From: Nocardioidaceae bacterium | Lineage (GTDB): Bacteria; Actinomycetota; Actinomycetes; Propionibacteriales; Nocardioidaceae | Assembly: GCA_009780515.1 (NCBI GenBank) | Contig: WQZX01000009.1 | Location: 1 to 64,000 of the forward strand | DNA length: 64,000 nt | Direction of reading: 5' to 3' | Shown: in pieces, positions 45,053-55,981 of the stretch | Position numbering within the stretch: the stretch's first letter is position 1 | Layout: every line of letters begins with the position of its first letter | Translations under genes and position numbers: made by a program | Notes under the pieces: generated by a model | Database searches by the model: none | What the model was told of the DNA's origin: nothing | Seen by the model: the letters and a program-made list of their open reading frames with translations, nothing else

Positions 45053-45088
45053 GCTGTCCTTCCTTCCTTACCAGTAAGGAAGGACAGC
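45053..45088. repeat. Palindromic repeat, TTCCTTACCGGTAAGGAA family, copy 3 (variant)
   Basis: Core TTCCTTACCAGTAAGGAA (one change) with an extra TTCC in the left arm and outer CTGTCC/GGACAG arms. It provides the stop codon and last residues of the TetR gene that ends at 45068. Confidence 0.75.
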
Positions 45089-45784
45089 AGGGGACTCGTC
45101 CTCGCCGTCGGTCGGGCCATCCGTCGGGCCGTCGGTGGGGCCGTCGGTCCAGAGATCGGCCTGCTCGAGCGGCAGGCCGAAGGTAGCGGTGATGTGCTCG
45201 CGCAGCAGTCGTCGCGCCGCGTCGAGCGGTAGCGGCGAGGTGCGGTCCGCCACCCGGTTGCGGAGCCCGTCTGCGATCACCACGAGGAGCTCGAGCTGGG
45301 CGGCCGAGGGGCGATGTCCGAGCCGGGCTGCCAAGTGGTGGGCGATGTGCTCACGCTCCTCCGCGATCGCCGCGGCCACGTGAGCGGCGCACGCCGGGCG
45401 GCCCGCCCGAGCTTCGCCCTCGGCCAGCGCACGGAGCATGGGCCAGGCGCGCACGCCGAGCAGATCCCGGTCGTCCTCGGGCAGCCGCACGGGCACCACG
45501 CTGTGGAACCCGGCACCGATCACCCAGTGGACCCAGCGCGCGGTGAACCGGCCGACCACTCCGTCCAGGAATCCGTCCCGTCCGTGGTGCCGCTGCTTGA
45601 TCGCCGCCGCGCTCACCCCCTCACGCCGGGCGACGGCGCCCATCGTGATCTGCTCCACGCCGCCGGTGGTGAGCAGCCCGATGACGGCGGCGGTCGCGAT
45701 GTCGTCGACGTTCGCCGATATCTCGGCGAGGAAGGGGTGCGGGTTGTCGTACACGAATCGAACTGTCTCCGAGACCGCCGACAA
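45068..45784 (-). CDS. TetR-like regulator with TDGP-repeat tail
   Basis: 238 residues. A helix-turn-helix is visible at about 40-67 (ITMGAVARREGVSAAAIKQRHHGRDGF), weaker than in the other two TetR genes of the window. The ligand domain spans about 75-205. The C-terminus is odd: DGPTDGPTDGPTDG microrepeats, then SPAVLPYW encoded by the palindromic repeat copy 3, whose TAA ends the gene. Start at 45784 has no clear ribosome binding site. Candidate controller of the convergent VOC-fadE operon or the neighbouring kinase gene. Confidence 0.75.
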   Translation of the reverse strand: MSAVSETVRFVYDNPHPFLAEISANVDDIATAAVIGLLTTGGVEQITMGAVARREGVSAAAIKQRHHGRDGFLDGVVGRFTARWVHWVIGAGFHSVVPVRLPEDDRDLLGVRAWPMLRALAEGEARAGRPACAAHVAAAIAEEREHIAHHLAARLGHRPSAAQLELLVVIADGLRNRVADRTSPLPLDAARRLLREHITATFGLPLEQADLWTDGPTDGPTDGPTDGEDESPAVLPYW

Positions 45785-45811
45785 TCACCGGTGTCTCTCC
45801 ACAGGCCGTGC

Positions 45812-46780
45812 TCAGGCCAGCAGCAGCATGGCGTCGTGCTCGGCCTCGGCGACACGGCGGCCGACGGCGGCGAGCTCGACGGAGCGCTCGGCACCGGAGA
45901 GGTGACGGCCGACCTGGTGCAGGCAGATCACGCCCCACCGGAAGCACCCCATGACCTGCCACCATCGCAGGCGATCGGCGTCGACGCGGACGCCCCCGAC
46001 CGACTCGTACGACGACACCAGGTCGTCGATGGAGCCGCAGCCGGCCACCTCGGCCGCCCGGCCGAAGCGCCAGGCCCGCACGGTCAGCCAGGCGAGGTCC
46101 TCGACCGGGTCGCCGAGGTGGGCCAGCTCCCAGTCGAGCACCGCCCGGACCTCGTGGGCCGACACGATCATGTTGCCGAGCCGGAAGTCGCCGTGGACCA
46201 GGCGCGGGGTCGCCGGAGGCGGGCGGTGGCGGCGCAGCCAGGCCGCGACGTACTCGAGGATCGGGTGCGGGTCGGGCTGGGCGGCCAGGACCGCGCTCCA
46301 TGAGTCGAGCTCGTCGCCGTCCGGGAGCCCCGCGGCAAGCAGGGGAGCGGGGTCCACCTCGTGGAGCCGGGCGAGGATGCGACCGCAGTCGGCCGCGAAG
46401 CCCGCCCGCAGCCCCGAGTACGTCGGATCCCGCAGGATCCGTTGCGGCACCGACTCGCCGTCCACGTGGCTCATCAGCACGAACCCGTTCGCGAGCGGAC
46501 CCGTGCCGGTGCCCGATGCCAGCACCCGCGGGCTCGGCACCCCGGCCCGCCCGGCCGCATCCATGCAGAGCGCCTCGCGGAGCAGCGCGCCCCCGTCGAT
46601 GGAGCCGGGGGTGTCGAGCCGCAGGACCAGCGGGTCGGCGGCGACCCGGTCGAGCAGCCAGGTCTCGCGCGACGCCCCGGCCGGCAGCCGCCGCGCGCCG
46701 GCGCAGCGACCGATCCCGGGTGCGACCTCGTCGATCGCGTCGAGCAGCACCTGCACGGCGTCGTCGGTCGGATGGGCCAC
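45812..46780 (-). CDS. APH-fold phosphotransferase
   Basis: 322 residues of the aminoglycoside phosphotransferase/choline kinase fold. Catalytic loop LVHGDFRLGNMIV (HGDxxxxN) and Mg-binding VLDWELAHLGDPVEDLAWL are intact, with the ATP-binding Lys equivalent in the LVLRLDTPGS strand changed to Arg. Proteins of this group next to acyl-CoA dehydrogenases are the ACAD10/11-type kinases thought to phosphorylate 4-hydroxyacyl-CoA, not drug-resistance enzymes; the DUF6285-ACAD genes nearby support that reading. GTG 46780 lies six bases after TACAGT, a leaderless-type promoter. Confidence 0.88.
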   Translation of the reverse strand: MAHPTDDAVQVLLDAIDEVAPGIGRCAGARRLPAGASRETWLLDRVAADPLVLRLDTPGSIDGGALLREALCMDAAGRAGVPSPRVLASGTGTGPLANGFVLMSHVDGESVPQRILRDPTYSGLRAGFAADCGRILARLHEVDPAPLLAAGLPDGDELDSWSAVLAAQPDPHPILEYVAAWLRRHRPPPATPRLVHGDFRLGNMIVSAHEVRAVLDWELAHLGDPVEDLAWLTVRAWRFGRAAEVAGCGSIDDLVSSYESVGGVRVDADRLRWWQVMGCFRWGVICLHQVGRHLSGAERSVELAAVGRRVAEAEHDAMLLLA

Positions 46781-46786
46781 GAGATC

Positions 46787-46792
46787 ACTGTA
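46787..46792 (-). promoter_or_regulatory. -10 element before the APH-fold gene
   Basis: TACAGT on the minus strand ends 6 bp before the GTG at 46780, with no ribosome binding site; probable leaderless start in the 70-bp spacer shared with trpS. Confidence 0.45.
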
Positions 46793-46850
46793 GGGACCTC
46801 CGGCGGCCGCCGGTGAACCTGCTGGCCGCGGTCGTGAGGCGCCTGAGAGA

Positions 46851-47945
46851 ATGCACCGCATGTCCGCCACGACAGCGCACCCGCCCGCGCCGGAGACGGC
46901 CCCCGGGCCGCCGGCCACGGCCGAGGGGGCGGCTCGGCCGCGGGTCCTCTCGGGCATCCAGCCGACCTCCGACAGCTACCACCTCGGCAACTACCTCGGT
47001 GCGGTGCGCAACTGGCAGATCCTGCAGGCCGACTACCAGCCCTTCTTCTTCATCGCCGACCAGCACGCCATCACCGTCGACTGGGATCCCAAGCTGCTGC
47101 GCGAGCGCACGCTGCGCAGCGTCGCCCAGCTGCTCGCGGCGGGCGTCGACCCGGAGAAGTCGGCGATCTTCGTGCAGAGCCACGTGCCGGCGCACGCCCA
47201 GCTCGCCTGGGTGCTCAACGGCATCACCGGCTTCGGCGAGGCCCGTCGGATGACCCAGTTCAAGGACAAGTCGGCCAAGGAGGGCGAGGGCGCCGCGAGC
47301 GTCGGCCTGTTCACCTACCCGGTCCTGATGGCGGCCGACATCCTGCTCTACCGACCGCACTACGTGCCGGTCGGCGAGGACCAGCGCCAGCACCTCGAGC
47401 TGACCCGTGACCTCGCGCAGCGCTTCAACCACCGCTTCAAGAAGACCTTCCGCGTCCCCGAGCCGTACATCCTCAGGGCCACCTCGAAGATCTACGACCT
47501 CCAGGAGCCGACCAGGAAGATGTCGAAGTCGAGCTCCTCGCCCAGCGGCATCATCGAGATGCTCGACGACCCGAAGGTCACCGCCAAGAAGATCAGGTCC
47601 GCGGTCACCGACTCCGACGGCGAGATCCGCTACGACCCCGACGAGAAGCCGGGCGTCAGCAACCTGCTCTCGCTGCTGTCCGCGCTGGGCGGCGAGTCGA
47701 TCGCCGACCTCGAGGAGCAGTACGCCGGCAAGGGCTACGGCCAGCTCAAGGGCGATCTCGCCGAGGTGGTGACCAACTACGTCACGCCCTACCGCGACCG
47801 CACGCTCGAGCTGCTCGACGACCAGACGTACCTCCTCCAGGTGATGGCCGAGGGCGCCGGGCAGGCCGGTCCGATCGCCGAGGCGACGCTGCGCGACGTC
47901 TACCAGCGCATCGGCTTCGTCGCCCCCGGGACGCCCGCCCGATGA
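46851..47945 (+). CDS. trpS: Tryptophanyl-tRNA synthetase
   Basis: 364 residues, class I synthetase charging tRNA-Trp. The first signature is [14 protein letters not shown] (HIGH-like), the second is [11 protein letters not shown], with [46 protein letters not shown] between them. The N-terminus before [10 protein letters not shown] is a Pro/Ala-rich extension of about 30 residues; ATG 46860 (three codons later) is an alternative start. Overlaps the next gene by four bases. Essential housekeeping gene. Confidence 0.96.
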   Translation: MHRMSATTAHPPAPETAPGPPATAEGAARPRVLSGIQPTSDSYHLGNYLGAVRNWQILQADYQPFFFIADQHAITVDWDPKLLRERTLRSVAQLLAAGVDPEKSAIFVQSHVPAHAQLAWVLNGITGFGEARRMTQFKDKSAKEGEGAASVGLFTYPVLMAADILLYRPHYVPVGEDQRQHLELTRDLAQRFNHRFKKTFRVPEPYILRATSKIYDLQEPTRKMSKSSSSPSGIIEMLDDPKVTAKKIRSAVTDSDGEIRYDPDEKPGVSNLLSLLSALGGESIADLEEQYAGKGYGQLKGDLAEVVTNYVTPYRDRTLELLDDQTYLLQVMAEGAGQAGPIAEATLRDVYQRIGFVAPGTPAR

Positions 47946-48487
47946 GCTCGTTCCGCACGGCCCCGCCGACCGCCGACGACGGCACCGCCACCATCGGCGT
48001 CGCGATCGCGATCCCGGAGCCGTGGGCGACCGAGCTGCAGGAGTACCGCCTCCGCATCGGCGACCCCACCGCACTTGGCGTGCCCACCCACATCACGCTG
48101 ATCCCGCCGACCGTGGTCGACCGCGAGCTCGGCCCGATCGTCGAGCACCTCGCCGGGGCGGCGGCGGACACCGAGCCGTTCCGCGTGCACCTGCGCGGGA
48201 CCGGCACGTTCCGGCCGGTCTCCCCGGTCGTGTTCATCGGCCTGGCCGAGGGCATCTCGCAGTGCGAGGCCCTCGCCGGCGCCGTACGACGGGGGCCGCT
48301 GTCGGTCGACATCGAGTTCCCCTACCACCCGCACGTGACCGTCGCGCACCAGATGAGCGACGGCGACCTCGACCGGGCGTTCGACGACCTCGCCGACTTC
48401 GACTGCAGCTTCGAGGTCCGTGGTTTCCACCTCTACGTCCACCGTGGCGCCGCGGGTTGGGTCCCGGTCGAGACCTTCACTCTGTAG
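47942..48487 (+). CDS. 2H phosphoesterase (2'-5' RNA ligase-like)
   Basis: 181 residues with the two His-x-Thr motifs of the 2H superfamily: THITLIPP (first) and HPHVTVAH (second), about 80 residues apart and facing one active site. Related proteins act as 2'-5' RNA ligases or cyclic phosphodiesterases on RNA ends or nucleotides. Coupled to trpS through an ATGA overlap, a neighbourhood also seen in other actinomycetes, but the physiological substrate is unknown. Confidence 0.88.
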   Translation: MSSFRTAPPTADDGTATIGVAIAIPEPWATELQEYRLRIGDPTALGVPTHITLIPPTVVDRELGPIVEHLAGAAADTEPFRVHLRGTGTFRPVSPVVFIGLAEGISQCEALAGAVRRGPLSVDIEFPYHPHVTVAHQMSDGDLDRAFDDLADFDCSFEVRGFHLYVHRGAAGWVPVETFTL

Positions 48488-48490
48488 CGT
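48485..48490 (+). promoter_or_regulatory. -10-like element before yhjD
   Basis: TAGCGT overlaps the stop of the preceding gene and ends 7 bp before ATG 48498; possible leaderless internal promoter. Confidence 0.35.
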
Positions 48491-48497
48491 CAGGGCA

Positions 48498-49562
48498 ATG
48501 GCCGGCATCAAGGAGCGTCTCGACGACGCACGGCAGCGCTCCCCGCTGCTCGACCACGCGATCCGCACCGTCCAGCACTACGGCAGTGTCGGCGGCAACC
48601 AGCAGGCCGCCGGAGTCACGTACTTCGGCTTCCTCTCGGTTTTCCCCGTCCTCGCCATCGCGTTCTTCGTGATCGGCTACGTCGCCAGGGTCGACTCCGA
48701 GGCGCGTGACGCGCTGACGACGGCGGTCGGTCAGGTGCTGCCGGGCCTGATCGGCGACTCCCCGCACCAGCTCTCGCTGCACGACATCGAGTCGTCCGCG
48801 GGCGCCGCCGGGCTGATCGGTCTGGTCGGCGTCCTGTACGCCGGCCTCGGCTGGCTGTCCGCGCTCCGCACCGCCCTGATCACCGTCTTCGAGGAGCCGA
48901 CCGGACAGCAGCCGAGCTTCGCCATCGGCAAGCTGCGCGACCTCAGCGCCCTCGTGGTGCTCGGTCTGGTGCTGCTCGCCGGCGTCGCGGTCTCGGGCGG
49001 CATCTCGCAGCTGTCCGGCCGGATCCTGGCCCACCTGGGCTGGAGCAGCGGCCTCGGCTGGCTGGTCACCGTCCTCGCGATACTGATCGGCATCGGCGCC
49101 AGCGTCATCATGTTCTACCTGATGTTCGTGATGCTCGCACGTCCCACGCTGCCGCGGCGGCCGCTGTGGCAGGCCGCGCTGCTGGCGGGTGTCGGCTTCG
49201 AGGCGCTCAAGCAGCTGTCCGGCGTGCTCCTCGCGGGGAGTCGGGGTCAGCCGGCCTTCCAGGCGTTCGGCATCGCGCTGATCCTGGTGGTCTGGATCAA
49301 CTACTTCTCCCGCCTCACCCTGTACGCCGCGGCCTGGGCGCAGACCTCGCCCGCGGCCCGTGCGGCGCGGGAGGCCCGCGCCGGTCGCGCCATCCGGGCA
49401 GCGGCGCGGGGCGCGCGTCGGTCCCAGGCGAACGACACCGGTGAGATCGAGGATGTGAGCCGTGACTCGGAGCAGCGGCACGGCGGATGGGCCGCCCCCT
49501 TCCTCTCAGGAGCGGGTGCGATGCTTGCCGTCCTCGCGGTTCTCAAGCGGAAGAGGCAGTAA
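48498..49562 (+). CDS. YhjD/YihY/BrkB-family membrane protein
   Basis: 354 residues, about six membrane helices. The family core is clear: NQQAAGVTYFGFLSVFPVLAIAFFVIGYV, SSAGAAGLIGLVGVLYAGLGWLSALRTAL and FQAFGIALILVVWINYFSRLTLYAAAWAQT. The C-terminus after about 290 is a basic Ala/Arg-rich cytoplasmic stretch with an additional hydrophobic segment near the end. YhjD-type proteins are linked to inner-membrane lipid or LPS transport in enterobacteria; in Gram-positive bacteria the role is unknown. Sits between trpS and the SCO4848-like gene as in streptomycetes. Confidence 0.9.
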   Translation: MAGIKERLDDARQRSPLLDHAIRTVQHYGSVGGNQQAAGVTYFGFLSVFPVLAIAFFVIGYVARVDSEARDALTTAVGQVLPGLIGDSPHQLSLHDIESSAGAAGLIGLVGVLYAGLGWLSALRTALITVFEEPTGQQPSFAIGKLRDLSALVVLGLVLLAGVAVSGGISQLSGRILAHLGWSSGLGWLVTVLAILIGIGASVIMFYLMFVMLARPTLPRRPLWQAALLAGVGFEALKQLSGVLLAGSRGQPAFQAFGIALILVVWINYFSRLTLYAAAWAQTSPAARAAREARAGRAIRAAARGARRSQANDTGEIEDVSRDSEQRHGGWAAPFLSGAGAMLAVLAVLKRKRQ

Positions 49563-49565
49563 CCC

Positions 49566-49796
49566 ATGAAGTTCGAGCGCAAGCACGGCTGGCTGCTGAT
49601 CGGCGTCGGCATCTGGAACCTCTGGATCTGGCTGACGTTCGCCAAGAACCTCTCCGCCGCGCACAGCCGTGGCGAGCAGCACCCCAGCGGCTACTGGATC
49701 GCCCACACGATCCTGATCATCGTCGACCTGATCCTCGGCGTGGTCCTCGGCGGTCTCGGCATCAAGGCGCTGCGCGCCGCCAAGAAGGACGCCTGA
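49566..49796 (+). CDS. SCO4848-family small membrane protein
   Basis: 76 residues with two membrane helices (about 8-25 and 44-66) and a short basic C-terminus (KALRAAKKDA). KFERKHGWLLIGVGIWNLWIWLTFAKNL and the HPSGYWIAHTILIIVDL loop match the conserved actinobacterial SCO4848 family. Four bases after yhjD, so in the same transcript. Unknown function. Confidence 0.85.
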   Translation: MKFERKHGWLLIGVGIWNLWIWLTFAKNLSAAHSRGEQHPSGYWIAHTILIIVDLILGVVLGGLGIKALRAAKKDA

Positions 49797-49820
49797 CCGG
49801 AGGCCCAGCGCTGAGGATCG

Positions 49821-51104
49821 TCAGACACGGCCGAGCAGGAAGTACGTCGTCATCGGGCCCTTGCCCTTCACGTCGACGCGCTGCGGCTCGCTGAAGGCGT
49901 AGCGGCTCTCCAGCAGCGCATGGGTCGCCTCGTCGACCTGGATCCGGCGCGGGAGACCGTGCGACTCCATCCGGCTGGCCGTGTTGACGGTGTCGCCCCA
50001 CAGGTCGTAGGTGAACTTCCGCCGGCCGATCACGCCGGCCACGACCGGCCCGGAGGCGATGCCGATGCGCATCGAGATCGGGCTCGGCCAGGCGGGGGAG
50101 AGGCGGCTCAGGGTGCGCTGCATGTCCAGCGCGAGCTCGGCGAGCGAGGCCGCGTGGTCGGGGTCGGGCTGGGGCAGGCCCGCGACGGCCATGTAGGCGT
50201 CGCCGACGGTCTTGATCTTCTCGATCCCGCGTCGGTCGCACAGCTCGTCGAACTCGCGGAACATCGTGTCGAGCAGCTGCACCAGCTCCTCGGGCGACAG
50301 CGACTCCGAGACCGGCGTGAAGCCGACGATGTCGGAGAAGAGCACGCTCACGCTCGGCGCCGACTCGGCGATCGCGCCCGACTCGGTCCGCAGCCGCTCG
50401 GCGATCGAGGCCGGCAGCACGTTGTGCAGGATCTCCTCCGATCGCGCCCGCTCGTGCTCGACCTCGCGCTGCCGCACGAAGTCGGTACGCCGCAGCCGCT
50501 CGAGCGAGTAGGCGATGACGGCCGCGATCGCGGTCAGCCCCGCCGTCGGCGCGACGGTGCTGCCGAAGGCGTCCACGCCGTCGAGCGCCCCGGGCAGCGA
50601 CAGCGACACGACGGCGTACACGGAGAGGACGACCATCACGGCGTGCATCCTCATGCGCAGCAGGCCGATCGCGCCCAGGACGGTGACGGTCGCGGAGGTG
50701 CGGAGGTACTCGGTGGGGAAGTCGGCGCCGGCCGCGAGCGCGGGCCCGAGCGAGACGAGCACCAGGGTCAGCAGCAGCACCGACGCGACCTGGAGGTGCT
50801 CGCGGGCGCGTCGTACCCGGTGCAGGACGACGTAGGCGACCACGAACACCAGGACCGTCGCGACGCGGATCAGCGCCGCTGCGAGCAGGCCGTGGTGGAG
50901 GACGAGTGTGTCGATGCCGAGGTAGACGGCGGTGAACAGCACCCCGATGACGAGGGCGAACGGCGCGGCGTCGAGGCCGTGCTGGTCGTCGTACGCGACG
51001 AAGCCGGCCTCGACGTCGGTCTGGTCGAACTCCAGCATCCACCGCGTCATGTGCAGCTGGGTGTGCCGCTCCTGCATCCACGTTCGGATCGCGTTGGCAC
51101 CCAC
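49821..51104 (-). CDS. Membrane-bound class III adenylate cyclase
   Basis: 427 residues. About six membrane helices (45-210) precede a short linker and a class III cyclase domain (about 240-415). Metal Asp residues are in VLFSDIVGFTPVS and KTVGDAYMAV; the adenine-selecting Lys (EKIKTVGD) and Asp (YDLWGDTVN) and the transition-state Asn/Arg (NTASRM) are present, so it should make cAMP. The helical linker (RQREVEHERARSEEILHNVLPASIAERL) is the usual signalling coil. Same direction as sdhCAB, but a hairpin (51121-51155) separates them. Confidence 0.93.
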   Translation of the reverse strand: MGANAIRTWMQERHTQLHMTRWMLEFDQTDVEAGFVAYDDQHGLDAAPFALVIGVLFTAVYLGIDTLVLHHGLLAAALIRVATVLVFVVAYVVLHRVRRAREHLQVASVLLLTLVLVSLGPALAAGADFPTEYLRTSATVTVLGAIGLLRMRMHAVMVVLSVYAVVSLSLPGALDGVDAFGSTVAPTAGLTAIAAVIAYSLERLRRTDFVRQREVEHERARSEEILHNVLPASIAERLRTESGAIAESAPSVSVLFSDIVGFTPVSESLSPEELVQLLDTMFREFDELCDRRGIEKIKTVGDAYMAVAGLPQPDPDHAASLAELALDMQRTLSRLSPAWPSPISMRIGIASGPVVAGVIGRRKFTYDLWGDTVNTASRMESHGLPRRIQVDEATHALLESRYAFSEPQRVDVKGKGPMTTYFLLGRV

Positions 51105-51120
51105 AGGCCGAAAACTAGCG

Positions 51121-51155
51121 GGTCCCCCGCTCGTCGTACGACGAAGCGGGGGACC
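51121..51155 (-). terminator. Terminator hairpin after sdhB
   Basis: An 11-bp perfect GC-rich stem (51121-51131 with 51145-51155) encloses a further self-complementary CGTCGTACGACG. It lies 22 bp beyond the sdhB stop and before the cyclase start. Confidence 0.8.
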
Positions 51156-51176
51156 GGCGGGCGGGGCTGGGTGCGC

Positions 51177-51919
51177 TCAGTGCCCGGACTTCAGCGCGTG
51201 GCGCAGGTCCTTGTTGAGCTGGGAGATCACGTCGAGCGGGATCTCCTTCGGGCAGGCCGCGGCGCACTCCCCGATGTTGGTGCAGCCGCCGAAGCCCTCG
51301 TGGTCGTGCTGGCCGACCATGTCGACGACACGCGAGTAGCGCTCCGGCTGGCCCTGCGGCAGCTCACCGAGGTGGGTGATCTTCGCGCCGAGGAACAGCG
51401 AGGCCGAGCCGTTCGGGCAGGCGGCGACGCAGGCGCCGCAGCCGATGCAGGTCGCGACGTTGAACGCCCGCATGGCCTTGTCGCGCGGCGCCGGCACCGA
51501 GTTGGCCTCGGGCGCGGAGCCGGTGTTCGCGGAGATGTAGCCGCCGGACTGGATGATCCGGTCGAACGCGGAGCGGTCGACGATCAGGTCCTTGATCAGC
51601 GGGAACGAGCCCGAGCGCCACGGCTCGACGGTGATGGTGTCGCCGTCGTTGAAGGAGCGCATGTGCAGCTGGCAGGTCGTGGTGACCTCCGGGCCGTGCG
51701 CCTCGCCGTTGATCATCAGCGAGCACATGCCGCAGATGCCCTCGCGGCAGTCGCTGTCGAAGGCCACCGGCTCCTCGTCCTGGTGCACGAGCTGCTCGTT
51801 GAGCAGGTCGAGCATCTCCAGGAAGGACATGTCCTCCGAGACGCCGTCGAGCTGGTAGGTCTTGATGGCGCCCTTGGCCTCGGGGCCGGCCTGGCGCCAG
51901 ATCTTGAGAGTCAGCTTCA

Positions 51920-51920
<1 letters not shown>
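51177..51920 (-). CDS. sdhB: Succinate dehydrogenase iron-sulfur subunit
   Basis: 247 residues. The plant-type [2Fe-2S] cluster ligands are CREGICGMC plus a later Cys (TTTCQLHM), and the ferredoxin-like part holds [12 protein letters not shown] and [12 protein letters not shown] for the [4Fe-4S] and [3Fe-4S] centres. It passes electrons from SdhA to the membrane subunit. Its ATG overlaps the sdhA stop by one base (TAATG). Sequence style matches the actinobacterial/Bacillus three-subunit type of complex II. Confidence 0.96.
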
Positions 51921-53998
<2,078 letters not shown>

Positions 53999-54012
53999 GG
54001 TGTCGCGACCCC

Positions 54013-54726
54013 TTACTTGATGACGTGGAAGAGAGTGAACAGCGGCACCAGCGAGAAGCCGCCCGCGATGACGATCGCGACGACCCAGCCGGCGGCCTTC
54101 GCGCGCACGCGCGCCTTGGCCGAGTTGGTCCAGCCGAGGGTCTGCAGCGAGCTCCAGGTGCCGTGGTGCAGGTGGAAGCCGAGCGCGATCATCGCGATCA
54201 GGTAGATCACCGTGACCCACGGCGTGGTGAAGCTGTCCACGAGCAGGCGGTAGGGGTTGTCGCCGCCGGTGTGGCCGTTGCTCGGGTTGATCTTGACGAC
54301 GGTGAAGTTGAGGAGGTGCCATATCAGGAAGAGGAGGATCGTCAGGCCGCCCCAGCGCATCGTGCGCGAGGAGGCGGAGGATCCGCGGTTGCGCTTCGCG
54401 ACGTACGCCTGCGGGCGCGCCTTCGAGGCGCGGGCGGCCAGCACGATCGCGCAGCCGACGTGCACCACCAGGGCCACCAGCAGCACCACGCGCTGGATCC
54501 ACAGGTAGCCGCTGTGCGGAAGGACCGGCTCACCGATCGTGCGCAGGTAGGCGGCGTAGTCGTTGAAGGCCTTCTCGCCCTGGAAGGCGTGCAGGTTGCC
54601 GTACATGTGCACCAGCACGAACAGCACGAACAGCACGCCGCTGACGGCCATCAGGAGCTTGAGGAAGATGGTGGACCGGGCTGCACGTGAGCCCTTCACC
54701 AATTGGGGTCGCGTCGTCATTGCCAC
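54013..54726 (-). CDS. sdhC: Succinate dehydrogenase cytochrome b membrane anchor
   Basis: 237 residues, five membrane helices: the single-chain b-type anchor with no separate SdhD. His residues on the helices ([49 protein letters not shown]) are suitable heme and quinone ligands. GTG 54726 sits 8 bp after TAGCGT (leaderless-type promoter); ATG 54720 is an alternative. First gene of sdhCAB, with a candidate iron-box 65-80 bp upstream. Confidence 0.93.
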   Translation of the reverse strand: MAMTTRPQLVKGSRAARSTIFLKLLMAVSGVLFVLFVLVHMYGNLHAFQGEKAFNDYAAYLRTIGEPVLPHSGYLWIQRVVLLVALVVHVGCAIVLAARASKARPQAYVAKRNRGSSASSRTMRWGGLTILLFLIWHLLNFTVVKINPSNGHTGGDNPYRLLVDSFTTPWVTVIYLIAMIALGFHLHHGTWSSLQTLGWTNSAKARVRAKAAGWVVAIVIAGGFSLVPLFTLFHVIK

Positions 54727-54734
54727 GGGGGGTC

Positions 54735-54740
54735 ACGCTA
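54735..54740 (-). promoter_or_regulatory. -10 element before sdhC
   Basis: TAGCGT on the minus strand ends 8 bp before the GTG at 54726. Confidence 0.45.
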
Positions 54741-54785
54741 CTCCGAGCCGTGAGTTCCACGTCACCCGGACCGCCTGTGAGATAG

Positions 54786-54809
54786 GCACGTAAGGCGAGC
54801 CTAAGTCGC
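54786..54809. promoter_or_regulatory. Candidate iron-box (DtxR/IdeR-like) before sdhCAB
   Basis: TTAGGCTCGCCTTA (minus strand, 54791-54804) matches 12 of the 14 core bases of the streptomycete iron-box TTAGGCTCACCTAA as I recall it. It is a near-palindrome 65-80 bp upstream of the sdhC start. The outer arm of the 19-bp box is not conserved. Confidence 0.45.
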
Positions 54810-54827
54810 CCGGGGTGATGTCGTGGA

Positions 54828-55880
54828 TCAGGCGGCGAGCGGGGTCGGCGCCGGGTAGTGGCTCGCCACCAGCTCGTCGACGGCGTCGCGCCAGGTGCGG
54901 CTGACGACGAGATCGCGGGCGTGCTCGCCGAGGAGCGCGCGGTGCGGGTCCGCGACGATCGCGTCGACGGCGCGCCTGAGGCCGCGCCTGTCCTCGGGGT
55001 CGTGGAGCAGCCCCGTCTCCAGGTGTCGTACGACGCCGGGCGCGCCACCCGCCCGCGCCGCCACCACCGGTACGCCGGAGGCAGCCGCCTCGCGCAGGAC
55101 GTGGCAGTCGGTCTCGTGGTCACCGGGGTGGACCAGCACGTCGAGCGTGGGCAGTGCGACGGTCAGGTCGCCGGTCTGCAGCGGGCCGGTGAAGCGGGCA
55201 TCGGGCAGCCGCTTGCCCAGCCACTCGCGCTCGGGCCCCTCGCCGACGACCACGAGGCGGGTGTCGCGCAGACCGGCGAGATCGGCCAGGCGTCGTACGC
55301 CGTGGCGCTTGTGGAGGCCACCGACGTAGCCGACGACGGTCTGGGCACGGCCCTCGGCCTTGGCGCGCGACCAGGACGTGTGCAGCCACTGGTCGCGCAG
55401 GGCCGGGTTGAACGCGACCGGGTCGACCCCGGGGAGCCACAGGCCCGCCTCGACCCCGAGCTCGGCGGCCCGGTCGACCATCCACGAGGAGGTCACCAGC
55501 ACCCGGTCGGCGCGGCCGGCCACCTTCGCGCGCCAGTAGTCGGCGGCCAGGTCCAGCACCGGCGACTGCTCCACGGCGATCGACGCGATGCCCATCCGGC
55601 GGGCGTGCTTGAGCGCCTTGCGGCCCACGCCGCGCGGCGAGTGGGTCTGCACCAGGTCGGGCGCGAACGTCTCCAGCGCGGCCTTCACCTGCGGCCCGGT
55701 CGGCTCCAGCGGGCGGATCCGCACGACGTCGCACCCGCGATACGTCGCCAGCCCCGGCCCCGGCGCGACGATCCGGACCGTGTGACCCAGGTCGACCAGC
55801 CGGTCGGCCGTGGCCTTCAGCGTCGTGGTCGTGGAGTCGACGGCGGGGTAGAACGTCTCGGTCACCAGCGCGATCCTCAT
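54828..55880 (-). CDS. GT4-type glycosyltransferase (MgtA/PimB-like)
   Basis: 350 residues, GT-B fold. The N-terminus MRIALVTETFYPAVDSTTTTLKATADRL is typical of MgtA-like alpha-mannosyltransferases of actinomycetes; LVQTHSPRGVGRKAL and a donor-side domain with VVGEGPEREWLG and HPGDHETDCHVLREAAASGVPVVAA (the EX7E-like acidic pair) follow. Probably transfers a sugar to a lipid or polysaccharide at the inner face of the membrane. Acceptor and donor not determinable. ATG 55880 lacks a clear ribosome binding site. Confidence 0.88.
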   Translation of the reverse strand: MRIALVTETFYPAVDSTTTTLKATADRLVDLGHTVRIVAPGPGLATYRGCDVVRIRPLEPTGPQVKAALETFAPDLVQTHSPRGVGRKALKHARRMGIASIAVEQSPVLDLAADYWRAKVAGRADRVLVTSSWMVDRAAELGVEAGLWLPGVDPVAFNPALRDQWLHTSWSRAKAEGRAQTVVGYVGGLHKRHGVRRLADLAGLRDTRLVVVGEGPEREWLGKRLPDARFTGPLQTGDLTVALPTLDVLVHPGDHETDCHVLREAAASGVPVVAARAGGAPGVVRHLETGLLHDPEDRRGLRRAVDAIVADPHRALLGEHARDLVVSRTWRDAVDELVASHYPAPTPLAA

Positions 55881-55981
55881 GTTGTCCAGATTGCGCGGTC
55901 CGGGTTGCCCCGTCCTGACGACGACCGGTGTGTCGAGGTGTACGCCGGGTGAATCGTCGGCGCACGGTCCCGCAAGCGTCC

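Noticed and set aside
45812..46780. Aminoglycoside resistance gene
   Set aside because: The fold is APH-like, but the neighbourhood (acyl-CoA dehydrogenase, DUF6285) indicates the ACAD10/11-type metabolic kinase group.
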